64,000 nucleotides of DNA from Cupriavidus taiwanensis. GTDB taxonomy: Bacteria; Pseudomonadota; Gammaproteobacteria; Burkholderiales; Burkholderiaceae. The notes under the pieces are model-generated. The model was not told the origin of the DNA. It did not search any database and worked only from the letters and a program-made list of their open reading frames with translations. The position numbers and the translations under genes are program-made. Positions 55,471 to 64,000 of the stretch are shown in pieces (the stretch's first letter is position 1; each line of letters opens with the position of its first letter). The DNA is taken from assembly GCF_900250115.1 (NCBI RefSeq), contig NZ_LT984804.1:1007301-1071300 (forward strand), written 5' to 3'.

Positions 55471-56448
55471 ATGCACGCCATGTTCCTTCGCTGCCTGTCG
55501 ATCCTTGCCACCGGCCTGGTCGCGGTATCCGCCGTCCATGCAGCGCCCCAGTACCCCGCCAAGCCGATCCGTGTGATCGTGCCGTTCCCCGCCGGCGGCG
55601 GCACGGACATCATCGCGCGGGAAGTGACCAATACCGTGGCCAGGTCGACCGGCTGGGTCTTCGTGGTCGAGAACAAGCCCGGGTCGGGCGGCAACCTTGG
55701 CGTCGACGCCGCCGCCAAGGCGCCCGCCGACGGCTACACCATCGTGATGGGGCAGACCAGCAACCTGGCGATCAATCCCTCGCTGTATGAGCGGCTACCC
55801 TATGACCCGCTCAAGGACCTCGCGCCGATCGGCCTGGTCGCGTCCGCGCCGCTGGTGCTGGTCACGCATGTCAACTCGCCCTACAAGACGCTGAAGGACG
55901 TGATCCAGGCAGCCAGGGCAAAGCCGGGCGCGATCAACTTCGCCTCGCCCGGCAACGGCACGGTCGCGCACCTTGGCGGCGAACAGCTGCAGGGCACCGC
56001 GAAAGTGAAGTTCACCCACGTGCCGTACAAGGGCGCTGCGCAGGCCGTCAACGACCTGATGGGCGGACAGGTCGATCTCTACATGGCGTCGGTGCCGACG
56101 CTGCTGGGCCATATCAAGAACAACCGGCTGCGGCCGCTCGCGGTGACCTCGCCGAAGCGCGTGCACGACCTGCCCCAGGTGCCCACCGTGGCTGAGCTCG
56201 GCTATCCCGGCTTCGATACCGCGACGTGGTTCGGCTTCGTCGCGCCTGCCGCGACGCCGAAGGACATCGTGGTCCGCCTGAACACCGAGTTCAACAAGGC
56301 GCTCAAGTCTCCGGCGCTGGCCAGCAAGCTGAACGAACAGGGCGCAGCGGTGCTGGCCGGCACGCCCGAGGCCTTCAGTGCGCTGATCCGGCAGGACATC
56401 GTGCGCTGGGCAGCGGTCATCAAGGCCTCCGGCACCAAGCCGGATTGA
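55471..56448 (+). CDS. Bug/TctC-family periplasmic substrate-binding protein
   Basis: A 325-residue receptor with a signal peptide (cleavage near AVHAA, residue 24) and motifs VIVPFPAGGGTDIIAREV, NKPGSGGNLGVDAAAKAPADGYT and VPYKGAAQA. Leader GGAGACC at 55461-55467 sets the start. It is the first gene of an operon with an RraA-like aldolase, a 2-hydroxyacid dehydrogenase, a second Bug receptor and an SMP-30 lactonase, under a divergent IclR gene. Its ligand is therefore probably a hydroxylated or keto acid. Confidence 0.9.
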   Translation: MHAMFLRCLSILATGLVAVSAVHAAPQYPAKPIRVIVPFPAGGGTDIIAREVTNTVARSTGWVFVVENKPGSGGNLGVDAAAKAPADGYTIVMGQTSNLAINPSLYERLPYDPLKDLAPIGLVASAPLVLVTHVNSPYKTLKDVIQAARAKPGAINFASPGNGTVAHLGGEQLQGTAKVKFTHVPYKGAAQAVNDLMGGQVDLYMASVPTLLGHIKNNRLRPLAVTSPKRVHDLPQVPTVAELGYPGFDTATWFGFVAPAATPKDIVVRLNTEFNKALKSPALASKLNEQGAAVLAGTPEAFSALIRQDIVRWAAVIKASGTKPD

Positions 56449-56490
56449 CGCCCGCCCCTCACCATCCCTTGCCATAGCCTGGAACCCATC

Positions 56491-57174
56491 ATGACCTTGC
56501 CAAACATCATCAAATCGTTCGAGCGCGTACCTGCCGAGATCGTGGCGCGCGCCGCCGCATTCCAGCCGGCGATCCTGTCCGACGTGGGCGGACGGCGCGG
56601 CGCGCTGCACGGACGCATCCGGGCCCTGCGCCCGACCATGAAGGTCGCCGGGCCCGCCTTCACGGTAGAGGTTCGCCCCGGCGATAACCTGATGATCCAT
56701 GCCGCGCTGGCGCTGGCGCAGCCCGGCGATGTGCTGGTCGTCGACGGCAAGGGGGACCAGACCTCCGCGCTGATGGGAACCATCATGATGCATGCCGCCC
56801 GCCAGCGCGGCCTGGCCGGTGTCGTCATCGACGGCGCGGTGCGCGACAGCCTCGAGCTGGACGCAATGGAGTTCCCGGTGTTTTCGGTGGGCACCAATCC
56901 CAACGGCCCCACCAAGGAAGTCGGCGGCCGTATCGGCCACCCGATTTCCGTCGGCGGCGTCACGGTCAACCCGGGCGACTACATCTGCGGCGATGCCGAT
57001 GGGCTGGTCGTGGTCGAGCGCGAAAAGATCGAGGCGCTGCTCGATGCCGCGGCCCGCAAGGAGGCCGCGGAAAGCGTGCGCATTGCCCAGATCAAGGAGG
57101 GCAACACCACCGCGCCGTGGCTGCTGGCCTCGCTGGTGACGGCGGGCGTGCTCAAGCAGGGAGAAGCGCTGTGA
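56491..57174 (+). CDS. RraA-family protein, 4-hydroxy-4-methyl-2-oxoglutarate aldolase-like
   Basis: A 227-residue RraA/HMG aldolase-type protein. Family residues are visible in GDQTSALMG (residues 88-96) and DGAVRD (114-119), which supply the metal and oxalate-binding side chains R118 and D119 of the aldolases. The catabolic context favours an aldolase or oxaloacetate decarboxylase over the RNase E regulator. Its stop overlaps the GTG of the dehydrogenase by four bases. Substrate unknown. Confidence 0.88.
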   Translation: MTLPNIIKSFERVPAEIVARAAAFQPAILSDVGGRRGALHGRIRALRPTMKVAGPAFTVEVRPGDNLMIHAALALAQPGDVLVVDGKGDQTSALMGTIMMHAARQRGLAGVVIDGAVRDSLELDAMEFPVFSVGTNPNGPTKEVGGRIGHPISVGGVTVNPGDYICGDADGLVVVEREKIEALLDAAARKEAAESVRIAQIKEGNTTAPWLLASLVTAGVLKQGEAL

Positions 57175-58118
57175 CGAACAAGCCGGTCATCATCGTCACG
57201 GGGTCGGACCTGGCCCCTGAAGCCATCGCGCTGCTGGGCGACTACGCCCTCGTCTTCGCGGGGAAAACGCCGCAGACCGAAGCTCTGGTGGCGCTGGCCC
57301 GGCAGCACAACCCGGTCGGCATCATCGTGCGCTATGGCAGCGTCAGCGCCGAAGTCATGGACGCGGCACCGGCCCTTAAGGTGATTTCCAAGCACGGCAC
57401 CGGCACTGACACCATCGACAAGGCCGCCGCGCAGGCGCGCGGCATCACGGTGACGGCCGCGGCCGGCGCCAATGCCGCCGCCGTGGCCGAGCATGCGCTG
57501 GCGCTGATGCTGGCGTGCGCCAAGTCGGTGGTGCCGCTGGATGCGCGCATGCATGCGGGCCATTGGGACAAGGCCACGCACAAGAGCCTGGAATTGAATG
57601 GCCTGACGGTGGGCCTGGTCGGGCTGGGGGCGATCGGCCGGCGCTTTGCGCGCATGTGCGAGGCCATCGGCATGCGCGTGATCGGCTTCGATCCCTTCGC
57701 CACGGAACTGCCCGGCTACGTGGAGGCGGTGCCGCTGGAAACGATCTGGGAAGCGTCGGATGTCATCTCGCTGCAATGCCCGTTGACGGCGGAGAACAGG
57801 AACATGGTCAATGCCGCCACGCTGGCGCGTTGCAAGCGCGGCGTGATCCTGGTCAACACCGCCCGCGGCGGACTGATCGACGAGGCGGCGCTGCTGGCAG
57901 CGGTGCGGTCCGGGCGCGTGGCGGCCGCCGGCCTCGACAGCTTTGCGCAGGAGCCGATGGCCACGCCGCACCTGTTCCAGCGGCAGCCGGGCTTCGTGCT
58001 GAGTCCGCATATCGGTGGCGTGACCGGCGCCGCCTACGTCAATATGGGGGTCGCCGCGGCGACCAATACTCTCGCGGTCCTGAACCAGGTGCGCGAGCCG
58101 GCGGTCGGGCAGCGATAA
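57171..58118 (+). CDS. D-2-hydroxyacid dehydrogenase (phosphoglycerate dehydrogenase-like)
   Basis: A 315-residue NAD-dependent dehydrogenase starting at GTG 57171 within the overlap with the aldolase gene. LVGLGAIGRRFARM is the Rossmann motif; VNTARGGLIDEAAL and SPHIGGVTGAAY carry the catalytic arginine and histidine regions. It is of the same family as the SlcC-like protein at 26976 but is not close to it. It probably reduces or oxidises a 2-keto/2-hydroxy acid linked to the RraA-like aldolase step. Confidence 0.9.
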   Translation: MTNKPVIIVTGSDLAPEAIALLGDYALVFAGKTPQTEALVALARQHNPVGIIVRYGSVSAEVMDAAPALKVISKHGTGTDTIDKAAAQARGITVTAAAGANAAAVAEHALALMLACAKSVVPLDARMHAGHWDKATHKSLELNGLTVGLVGLGAIGRRFARMCEAIGMRVIGFDPFATELPGYVEAVPLETIWEASDVISLQCPLTAENRNMVNAATLARCKRGVILVNTARGGLIDEAALLAAVRSGRVAAAGLDSFAQEPMATPHLFQRQPGFVLSPHIGGVTGAAYVNMGVAAATNTLAVLNQVREPAVGQR

Positions 58119-58160
58119 CCGCCGTGCCGGGATAAGAACGTTCGCAGGAATGGAGACAGC

Positions 58161-59141
58161 ATGAACAGGAAAGTCAGCGGAGCCTGGAAGCTCCGGGGCC
58201 TGGCGTTCGCCGCCCTGGCCGCCGTGTCGATGGTTGCGCAGGCGCAGGCCTGGCCGGCAAAGCCGGTCAAGATCATCGTGCCCTACCCGCCGGGCGGCGC
58301 CGTCGACGTGGTCACGCGCAAGATGGCGCAGCGGCTCTCGGAGCAGACCGGCCAGAGCTTCTATGTGGAAAACAAGGCCGGCGCAACCGGGACCATCGGC
58401 ACGGCGCAGGTCGCGCGCGCCGCGCCCGACGGCTATATGCTGCTGGCCAACGACACGACCTACGCGCTGCTGCCTCACATCTTCAAGGCACTGCCGTTCG
58501 ATCCGGCAAAGGACCTGCAGCCCGTGGCGGCCTACGTGTTCGCGCCGATGGGCGTGGTCGTCAAGGCCGGCGGCAAGTACAAGACGCTGGCCGACCTGAT
58601 TGCCGCGGCCAAGGCCGACGACAAGGTCTCATACGGTTCGGGCGGCGCGGGCTCGACCCCGCACTTCGCCAGCGAAGCGCTGGGCCTGGCCGCGGGGGCG
58701 CACTTCATGCATGTGCCGTTCAAGGGCGCGGGCGAGGCCACCGTCGCGCTGCTGGGCGGCACCGTCGATTTCCAGATGGCCTCCATTCCGGGCGTGATCG
58801 GGCAGGTCAAGGGCAACAAGCTGGCGGTGCTGGCCGTCAGCGGCAGCAAACGCCTGCCGGCGCTGGCGCAGGTGCCGACCTTCGCCGAAGCCGGCGTCAG
58901 CGGGTTCGGCGTGACCAACTTCACCGGCTTGTGGGCACCGAAGGGCACGCCGGCCGAAGTGGTGGAGCGCTTGCAGAAAGAGGTGTCCAGGGCCATGGCC
59001 ACAGCGGACATGCGCGCCTATGCTGACAGCATCGGCGCCGAGCCCGGCTACTGGGACGCCGCCACCTTCCGCACCGAAGTGGCCAGCCGGACCGCATTCT
59101 GGGGCAAGGTGGCCCACGGCACGGCGTTCCAGAAGCAGTAG
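58161..59141 (+). CDS. Bug/TctC-family periplasmic substrate-binding protein
   Basis: A 326-residue receptor with a signal peptide (cleavage near AQAQA, residue 29) and motifs IIVPYPPGGAVDVVTRKM, NKAGATGTIGTAQVARAAPDGY and VPFKGAGEA. GGAGACA at 58152-58158 precedes the ATG. It is the second Bug receptor in this operon; two receptors beside the same enzymes suggest uptake of two related acids. It lies 42 bases after the dehydrogenase and 71 before the lactonase. Confidence 0.9.
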   Translation: MNRKVSGAWKLRGLAFAALAAVSMVAQAQAWPAKPVKIIVPYPPGGAVDVVTRKMAQRLSEQTGQSFYVENKAGATGTIGTAQVARAAPDGYMLLANDTTYALLPHIFKALPFDPAKDLQPVAAYVFAPMGVVVKAGGKYKTLADLIAAAKADDKVSYGSGGAGSTPHFASEALGLAAGAHFMHVPFKGAGEATVALLGGTVDFQMASIPGVIGQVKGNKLAVLAVSGSKRLPALAQVPTFAEAGVSGFGVTNFTGLWAPKGTPAEVVERLQKEVSRAMATADMRAYADSIGAEPGYWDAATFRTEVASRTAFWGKVAHGTAFQKQ

Positions 59142-59212
59142 GTTCGGACAGCCGGGCCCAGGCCTGGGCCCGGGCCCGGCCAGGCCGCGCGACAATCCAC
59201 AGAGGGCACGAG

Positions 59213-60130
59213 ATGTTTCTACTGAACCCACCGGCGATCCGCGAAGCTGAGCCGTTTTCCAGCCTTCCCGCCCGCTATCGCCGGCCGCGGCAGAGCGACT
59301 GGTCCCGCGCCAACCAGGGCGGCCGCGAGATCGACGCCTTCCTGGAAGGCCCCGTCACCGACGAGCAGGGCAACCTGTACGTGACCGATATCCCGAACGG
59401 GCGGATTTTCAGGATCGACCCGAAAGGCGTTTGGGACCTGGTTGCGGAGTGGGACGGCGAACCCAACGGCATGAAGTTCCTCAGCCCGGTGTCCTTGCTG
59501 GTCACGGACTACCGCAACGGGCTGATGGAGGTCGACCTGCGCGCCGGCACCGTGCGGCCCTACCTGCCACGCCGCAACACCGAGAGCTTCAAGGGCCTCA
59601 ATGACCTGACGCTGGATGCGCGCGGCAATGTCTATTTCACCGACCAGGGCCAGACCGGCCTGCACGATCCCACCGGCAGGGTCTATCGGCTCACCCGCGC
59701 AGGCCGGCTCGAGTTGCTGCTTGCCAATGTGCCGAGCCCGAACGGCATCGTGCTGTCGCCGGACGAGCGCTTCCTGTTCGTCGCGGTCACGCGCGGCAAC
59801 TGTGTCTGGCGCATGCCGCTGCAGGACGACGGCAGCGTGTCCAAGGCCGGCCAGTTCTTCACCTCATATGGGCCGAGCGGGCCGGACGGCCTTGCCATGG
59901 ACGCCGATGGCCGCCTGCTGGTCGCCAATCCGGGGCTGGCCTACGTCTGGGTGCTGAACCACCGCGCCGAGCCGGTCGAGGTCATCCGCGGCACGCCCGG
60001 GCATTCGCTGACCAACGTGGCGTTCGGCGGAGCAGACCGGCGCACGCTCTACATCACGGATTCCACGGCGGGCGAGATCCTGCGCATCGGCATGTCGGTG
60101 CCCGGCGTGAAGCTGCCGCGGCCGCTCTGA
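59213..60130 (+). CDS. SMP-30/gluconolactonase-family hydrolase
   Basis: A 305-residue beta-propeller of the SMP-30/gluconolactonase/LRE family. Typical strands are LEGPVTDEQGNLYVTDIPNGRIFRID with the metal-binding glutamate, LNDLTLDARGNVYFTDQG, PNGIVLSPDERFLFV and PDGLAMDADGRLLVAN. No signal peptide is visible, so it acts in the cytoplasm. It probably opens a lactone made in the pathway of the upstream dehydrogenase. The LysR gene follows after 168 bases. Confidence 0.9.
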   Translation: MFLLNPPAIREAEPFSSLPARYRRPRQSDWSRANQGGREIDAFLEGPVTDEQGNLYVTDIPNGRIFRIDPKGVWDLVAEWDGEPNGMKFLSPVSLLVTDYRNGLMEVDLRAGTVRPYLPRRNTESFKGLNDLTLDARGNVYFTDQGQTGLHDPTGRVYRLTRAGRLELLLANVPSPNGIVLSPDERFLFVAVTRGNCVWRMPLQDDGSVSKAGQFFTSYGPSGPDGLAMDADGRLLVANPGLAYVWVLNHRAEPVEVIRGTPGHSLTNVAFGGADRRTLYITDSTAGEILRIGMSVPGVKLPRPL

Positions 60131-60298
60131 CACGGGTGGCGCGGCGCAGCACCTGTTTGCCGGCGGCCTGGCCGACCGGATCCCGAGCGCACTGGCGATG
60201 GTGCAGGCCTTGCATGGCATGCCGCGTCGTCGCCGCGGCGTGGTTGCGGCCAGGGCCACGCCGAATGCAGAATGGCGGCAAAACTACCTGCCCCCGAC

Positions 60299-61192
60299 AT
60301 GGAAACGCCAGACCGCCTGCTGCGCAGCTTTTTGCGTATCGCCTCGCTGAAGTCATTGTCGAAGGCTGCGGATGACCTGAACCAGACGCAATCCGGCGTC
60401 AGCAAGCAACTGGCCGCGCTCGAAGCCCACCTTGGCAAGGCCCTGTTTACGCGAACGGGGCGTGGCGTTGCCCTGACGGAAGCCGGGCAAAAGCTGCAGG
60501 AAGCGATCGCAGGGCCCTATCGCGCCATCGACCACGCCGTCGACACCATCCGCGACGCGCATGGCAGTACCGAGGGGACGGTCAGGCTGGCCCTGGTCCA
60601 CACCGTCAGCTACTACTTTATCGGCGATGTGGTGGCGAGCTTCGTCAGTGCGCATCCCGGGGTCAACCTGTCGATGATGGGGCGCAGCTCGCCGGAGGTC
60701 GTGGCCCTGGTGGAAAGCGGCAAGGCGGATCTGGGCGTGGCCTACGATACCGCGGTGGACACGGCCGCGCTGGCGGTTTATCCGCTCTTCGACGATACCA
60801 GGTGCCTGGTGGAACAGGGCAGCATGGCCGCGGCCGGGGACGATCCCGGTGTCGACCTGGGCGGGCGCGAGCTGCGCCTGGTCGCCTTTCCGCACGGCTA
60901 TGCCCTGCGACGGATGCTGGATAGCGCCGGCCTGAAGGGCGCTTATGTCGCGGAGGCGGAAACGGTGGATGCCATGCTCAAGCTGGTTTCCGCCGGGGTG
61001 GGGTCCTGCATCCTGCCCAGCCGCCTGCCGGACAAGCTGCTGGCCGAATATGGCCTGTGCAAGGTGAAGATCCATACACCGCTGTTGAAACGGCGCATGG
61101 TGGCGGTGACGCATCCGGAGCGCCAGCCCTCGCCGTTGGCCGCGGCCTTGCTCTCGTGTGCGCTCCAGGTTGCGAGGACGCTGGACCCGTGA
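60299..61192 (+). CDS. LysR-family transcriptional regulator
   Basis: A 297-residue LysR regulator with RSFLRIASLKSLSKAADDLNQTQSGVSKQLAALEAHLG as the DNA-binding part and a normal effector domain. ATG at 60299 is preferred; an in-frame ATG at 60272 would add nine residues. It lies between the SMP-30 gene and the class II aldolase gene, all on the plus strand, so it may regulate either set. The inducer is unknown. Confidence 0.88.
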   Translation: METPDRLLRSFLRIASLKSLSKAADDLNQTQSGVSKQLAALEAHLGKALFTRTGRGVALTEAGQKLQEAIAGPYRAIDHAVDTIRDAHGSTEGTVRLALVHTVSYYFIGDVVASFVSAHPGVNLSMMGRSSPEVVALVESGKADLGVAYDTAVDTAALAVYPLFDDTRCLVEQGSMAAAGDDPGVDLGGRELRLVAFPHGYALRRMLDSAGLKGAYVAEAETVDAMLKLVSAGVGSCILPSRLPDKLLAEYGLCKVKIHTPLLKRRMVAVTHPERQPSPLAAALLSCALQVARTLDP

Positions 61193-61307
61193 ATCCGTGA
61201 CATAGCTGCTATGAAGCCGGCTCCGTAGCACGCCCGCAAGCCGAATCCCATACTGGCTCCCGATCCTTTCGACCTCTCGTCGCAGGGAAAACCCGGAGAC
61301 AACCAGT

Positions 61308-62087
61308 ATGAACGCCCCCCTGAGAGACAAGTCGTACTTCGACCAGCGCGCCACCAGCGACATGGCGAAGCATCTGCCGAGCCAGTCGCGCACCGCGCAG
61401 GAAACCATGGCCTATGCCTGCCGGATCCTGGCCATGACGGAGCAGGAAGCCGGCCTGGCGGGCCAGATCAGTGTGCGCTCCGAACGCGCGGGCGCTTACT
61501 GGACCCTGCGCTTCGGCCTCGGCTTCGACGAAGCGACGCCGGCGGACTTTATCGAGGTCGATCGCGATCTCAACACGCTGAGCGGCGACGGCATGGCCAA
61601 CCCGGCGACGCGCTTCCACCTGTGGGTCTACGACGCCCGGCCGGACGTCAACGCCATCATCCATACCCATTCGCCGTGGGCCAGCGCCCTCGCTGCCGCG
61701 CGCCAGCCGCTGGTCATCGCGCAGATGGACATGACGCCCTTGCACAACGACTGCGCGTTCCTCGAGGACTGGCCGGGGGTCCCGATTGCGGACCAGGAAG
61801 GCGTCATCATCTCGACGGCGCTGGGCGACAAGCGCGCGATCATTCTCGCGCACCACGGCTACCTGACCGCGGGCAGGACGTGTGAAGAGGCAACCTATCT
61901 GTCCGTCTATCTCGAGCGCGCTGCCCGCATGCAGATCCGCGCCCAGGCTTTCGGCCCGCTCACGCCGGTCGATGACGACCTGGCCCGCGAGGCCCACGAC
62001 TATTTGCTGAAGCCGTCCATCGTCAACTCGACGTTCTCGTACTGGGCCCGCCAGACGCACGGCATCGCGCCGTACGTCAAGCCGTGA
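61308..62087 (+). CDS. Class II aldolase/adducin-family protein
   Basis: A 259-residue protein of the class II aldolase family. The zinc ligands are visible as HTHS in IIHTHSPWASALAA and as the histidines of LAHHGYLTAG. Such enzymes cleave sugar phosphates or decarboxylate keto acids. The leader GGAGACA (61294-61300) precedes the ATG. The MHS permease gene starts 42 bases after its stop and the DsbA-like gene overlaps that, so the three form one operon. Confidence 0.9.
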   Translation: MNAPLRDKSYFDQRATSDMAKHLPSQSRTAQETMAYACRILAMTEQEAGLAGQISVRSERAGAYWTLRFGLGFDEATPADFIEVDRDLNTLSGDGMANPATRFHLWVYDARPDVNAIIHTHSPWASALAAARQPLVIAQMDMTPLHNDCAFLEDWPGVPIADQEGVIISTALGDKRAIILAHHGYLTAGRTCEEATYLSVYLERAARMQIRAQAFGPLTPVDDDLAREAHDYLLKPSIVNSTFSYWARQTHGIAPYVKP

Positions 62088-62128
62088 CGCGCTGGCCGCA
62101 CGCATCAGACCGACAAGGAGACAAGACG

Positions 62129-63451
62129 ATGACCACGCAACAAGGCACGCGCTCGCGCCGCCACTACATCACGGCGGGCCTGGCCAGCATGATGGGCACG
62201 ACCATCGAATGGTATGACTTCTTCCTCTACGGCACCGCCGCAGCCCTGATCTTCAACAAGATTTTCTTTCCCTCGTTCGATCCGCTGACCGGGACCCTGG
62301 CGGCCTTCGCCACTTACTCGGTCGGCTTCTTCGCGCGCCCGCTGGGGGGCATTGTGTTCGGCCATTTTGGCGACAGGGTCGGACGCAAGTCCATGCTGCT
62401 GATCACGCTGTTCATGATGGGGGTCCCGACCATCCTGATCGGCCTGATCCCGTCCTATGACAGCATCGGCTACTGGGCCGCGGTCGCGCTCGTGCTGCTG
62501 CGCTTCCTGCAGGGCGTCGCCGTGGGGGGCGAGTGGGGTGGTGCCGTGCTGATGGCGGTCGAGCACGCGCCCGAAGGCAAGAAGGGCTTCTTTGGCAGCC
62601 TGCCGCAGGCAGGGGTGGCACCGGGCCTGATCCTGTCCTCGCTGGCGATGGGCATGGTCGCAACGCTGCCGGAGCAGGACATGCTGGCGTGGGGATGGCG
62701 CGTGCCGTTCCTGGCAAGCGTGGCGCTGCTGGCGGTAGGCTGGTTCATCCGCGCAAAAGTGAGCGAATCGCCGGACTTCGAGCAGATGAAAAAGTCTGGC
62801 GAGAAGGTCGAGATGCCGGCCCTGGTGGTATTGCGCCGCTATCCGCGCCAGGTCCTGACCGTGGTCGGCGGCCGCCTGGCGGAAGTCACGTGGTTCTACA
62901 CCGTGGTGACCTTTGCCCTGGCCTACGCCACGGGCACGCTGGGCATAGCCAAGACCGTGATGCTCGATGCCACGGTCTGGGGCGCCGCGGTCGCGATGTT
63001 CACCATGCCCCTGTTCGGGATCCTGGGTGACCGCTTCAGCTTCAAGTGGGTATTCATGGCCGGCACCGTGGGCATCCTGGTCTTTGCGCCGCAGTTCTTC
63101 GCGCTGCTGCAGACGCTCGATGCGGGCAATGTCACGATGGCCATGGCGATTGCGATCGGTCTGGTCTACGCCTGCCTTTACGGCCCTGAAGGCAGCCTGT
63201 TCTCCGCCCAGTTTCCGCCCGAGGTCCGCTATAGCGGCATCTCGATTGCGGTGCAGGTGTCAGGTGCGATCGGTGGCGGCCTGGCGCCCATCGTGGCCAC
63301 GTCGCTGTTGAATCATGGCGGCGGCGACCCCTCATACATCGTCTGGTACCTGGGTGCGCTCAGCGTGATCGCCTTCGTCAGTACGGCACTGATGCGCGAT
63401 GCGAACGGGGCCAGGCACGCGGTGCCGCTGGCAAAGGGGGAGCGGGTATGA
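62129..63451 (+). CDS. MFS transporter, metabolite:H+ symporter (MHS) family
   Basis: A 440-residue permease of the same family as the one at 22873. TIEWYDFFLYG, RPLGGIVFGHFGDRVGRKSML and VAVGGEWGGAVLM are shared signatures. GGAGACA at 62117-62123 sets the start at 62129. It probably imports the acid handled by the class II aldolase and the following DsbA/GST-kappa-like enzyme. Its stop overlaps the next start by four bases. Confidence 0.9.
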   Translation: MTTQQGTRSRRHYITAGLASMMGTTIEWYDFFLYGTAAALIFNKIFFPSFDPLTGTLAAFATYSVGFFARPLGGIVFGHFGDRVGRKSMLLITLFMMGVPTILIGLIPSYDSIGYWAAVALVLLRFLQGVAVGGEWGGAVLMAVEHAPEGKKGFFGSLPQAGVAPGLILSSLAMGMVATLPEQDMLAWGWRVPFLASVALLAVGWFIRAKVSESPDFEQMKKSGEKVEMPALVVLRRYPRQVLTVVGGRLAEVTWFYTVVTFALAYATGTLGIAKTVMLDATVWGAAVAMFTMPLFGILGDRFSFKWVFMAGTVGILVFAPQFFALLQTLDAGNVTMAMAIAIGLVYACLYGPEGSLFSAQFPPEVRYSGISIAVQVSGAIGGGLAPIVATSLLNHGGGDPSYIVWYLGALSVIAFVSTALMRDANGARHAVPLAKGERV

Positions 63452-64000
63452 ACGCCGGTGCGCATATCGACTACTACTTCTGGCTCAATTCCGACTGGGC
63501 ATACCTGGGCGCAGACCGGCTGGATGCACTGGCACGCCGCACCGGGGTGGAAATCCGGCACAAGCCCGTCGATCTTCCCGCGGTGTATGCGCGCACGGGA
63601 GGCGTGCTGCTGGGGCAGCGTTCACCGGAGCGGCAGCGCTATCGGCTCGTCGAGCTGCAGCGATGGTGCCGGAAGCTCGGGATCCGGGTGAACCCCACGC
63701 CCCGCTACATGTGTCCGGACGCGGAGCTCGCCGCTCGTATCGTGATCGCCGCCGATGCGCTGGGTTTGCCCGTGCTCGCGCTGTACAAGGCGATTCTGCG
63801 CGCCGAATGGTGCGAGGACCTGGACATCTCGTGCGAGCCGACACTGCAGGCGATCCTGGAACGCCTCGGCCTGGATCGCAGCGGCGTCATGGAGCTGGCC
63901 CGCGCCGGGGAAACCGGAATGCGCTACCGACGCTACACCGACGAGGCCGTCAGCGCAGGCGTGTTCGGATCGCCCAGCTATGTGTTCGAAGGCGAATTGT
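63448..64000 (+). CDS. DsbA-family/2-hydroxychromene-2-carboxylate isomerase-like protein (3' partial)
   Basis: The gene starts at ATG 63448, overlapping the permease stop, and runs off the window after 184 codons. The N-terminus DYYFWLNSDWAYLGADRLDALARR and the C-terminal GVFGSPSYVFEGE (cis-proline loop) are the glutathione S-transferase kappa/2-hydroxychromene-2-carboxylate isomerase pattern. Family members isomerise or conjugate aromatic intermediates with glutathione. The substrate is unknown; it suggests that the operon may degrade an aromatic compound. Confidence 0.85.
   Translation, partial: MNAGAHIDYYFWLNSDWAYLGADRLDALARRTGVEIRHKPVDLPAVYARTGGVLLGQRSPERQRYRLVELQRWCRKLGIRVNPTPRYMCPDAELAARIVIAADALGLPVLALYKAILRAEWCEDLDISCEPTLQAILERLGLDRSGVMELARAGETGMRYRRYTDEAVSAGVFGSPSYVFEGEL

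Overview
This 64-kb window is GC-rich DNA that reads like an accessory catabolic region of a Burkholderiaceae genome, most likely Cupriavidus and probably its second replicon (inference). The reasons are seven orphan Bug/TctC-type periplasmic receptors, many LysR regulators beside short catabolic operons, MHS- and ACS-type major facilitators, a fused indolepyruvate oxidoreductase, and no housekeeping, rRNA or tRNA genes that I can see.

Layout. 1-8113: the end of a MocR-type regulator, a Bug receptor, a small membrane protein, then LysR, SDR, an ACS-family permease and a split transketolase. 8239-14026: a periplasmic repeat protein, then a Bat-like block (HtrA-type protease, MoxR ATPase, DUF58 protein, VWA protein) with a second VWA paralogue divergent from it. 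14046-18312: Bug receptor, quinone oxidoreductase and CaiB-type CoA transferase on the minus strand, with a divergent LysR. 18364-30890: a sulfonate region. LacI and Bug genes diverge from an HpsN-like dehydrogenase, SDR, MHS permease and zinc alcohol dehydrogenase. A SuyA/SuyB-like sulfo-lyase, two sulfolactate dehydrogenase homologues (SlcC- and ComC-like), another Bug receptor and a GntR/UTRA regulator follow. Together they would take dihydroxypropanesulfonate to sulfolactate, equalise its stereochemistry and split it into pyruvate and sulfite.

30941-38808 is the least explained part: an alpha/beta hydrolase divergent from an AraC regulator, then RidA, a divergent adenylosuccinate-synthetase paralogue, a flavin split-barrel protein and a major facilitator. 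I do not recognise this set as a known pathway. An intact IS256-family element with an 8-bp target duplication sits in the last codons of the transporter, and the original stop codon can be reconstructed.

38987-43744: AhpD-like protein, secreted cupin, Ohr, NmrA-like reductase, GlxA-type and LysR regulators. 43779-47941: an aconitase-superfamily protein with the swivel domain first, a divergent LysR and a Bug receptor. 47987-52621: LysR divergent from an indolepyruvate ferredoxin oxidoreductase broken by a one-base deletion. 53349-54521: a secreted protein and a lipoprotein of unknown function. 54607-64000: IclR, Bug, RraA-like aldolase, 2-hydroxyacid dehydrogenase, Bug, SMP-30 lactonase, LysR, class II aldolase, MHS permease and a DsbA/GST-kappa-like protein cut by the window edge.

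Many operon heads share the ribosome-binding leader GGAGACA. Functional assignments rest on motif recognition, not on searches.
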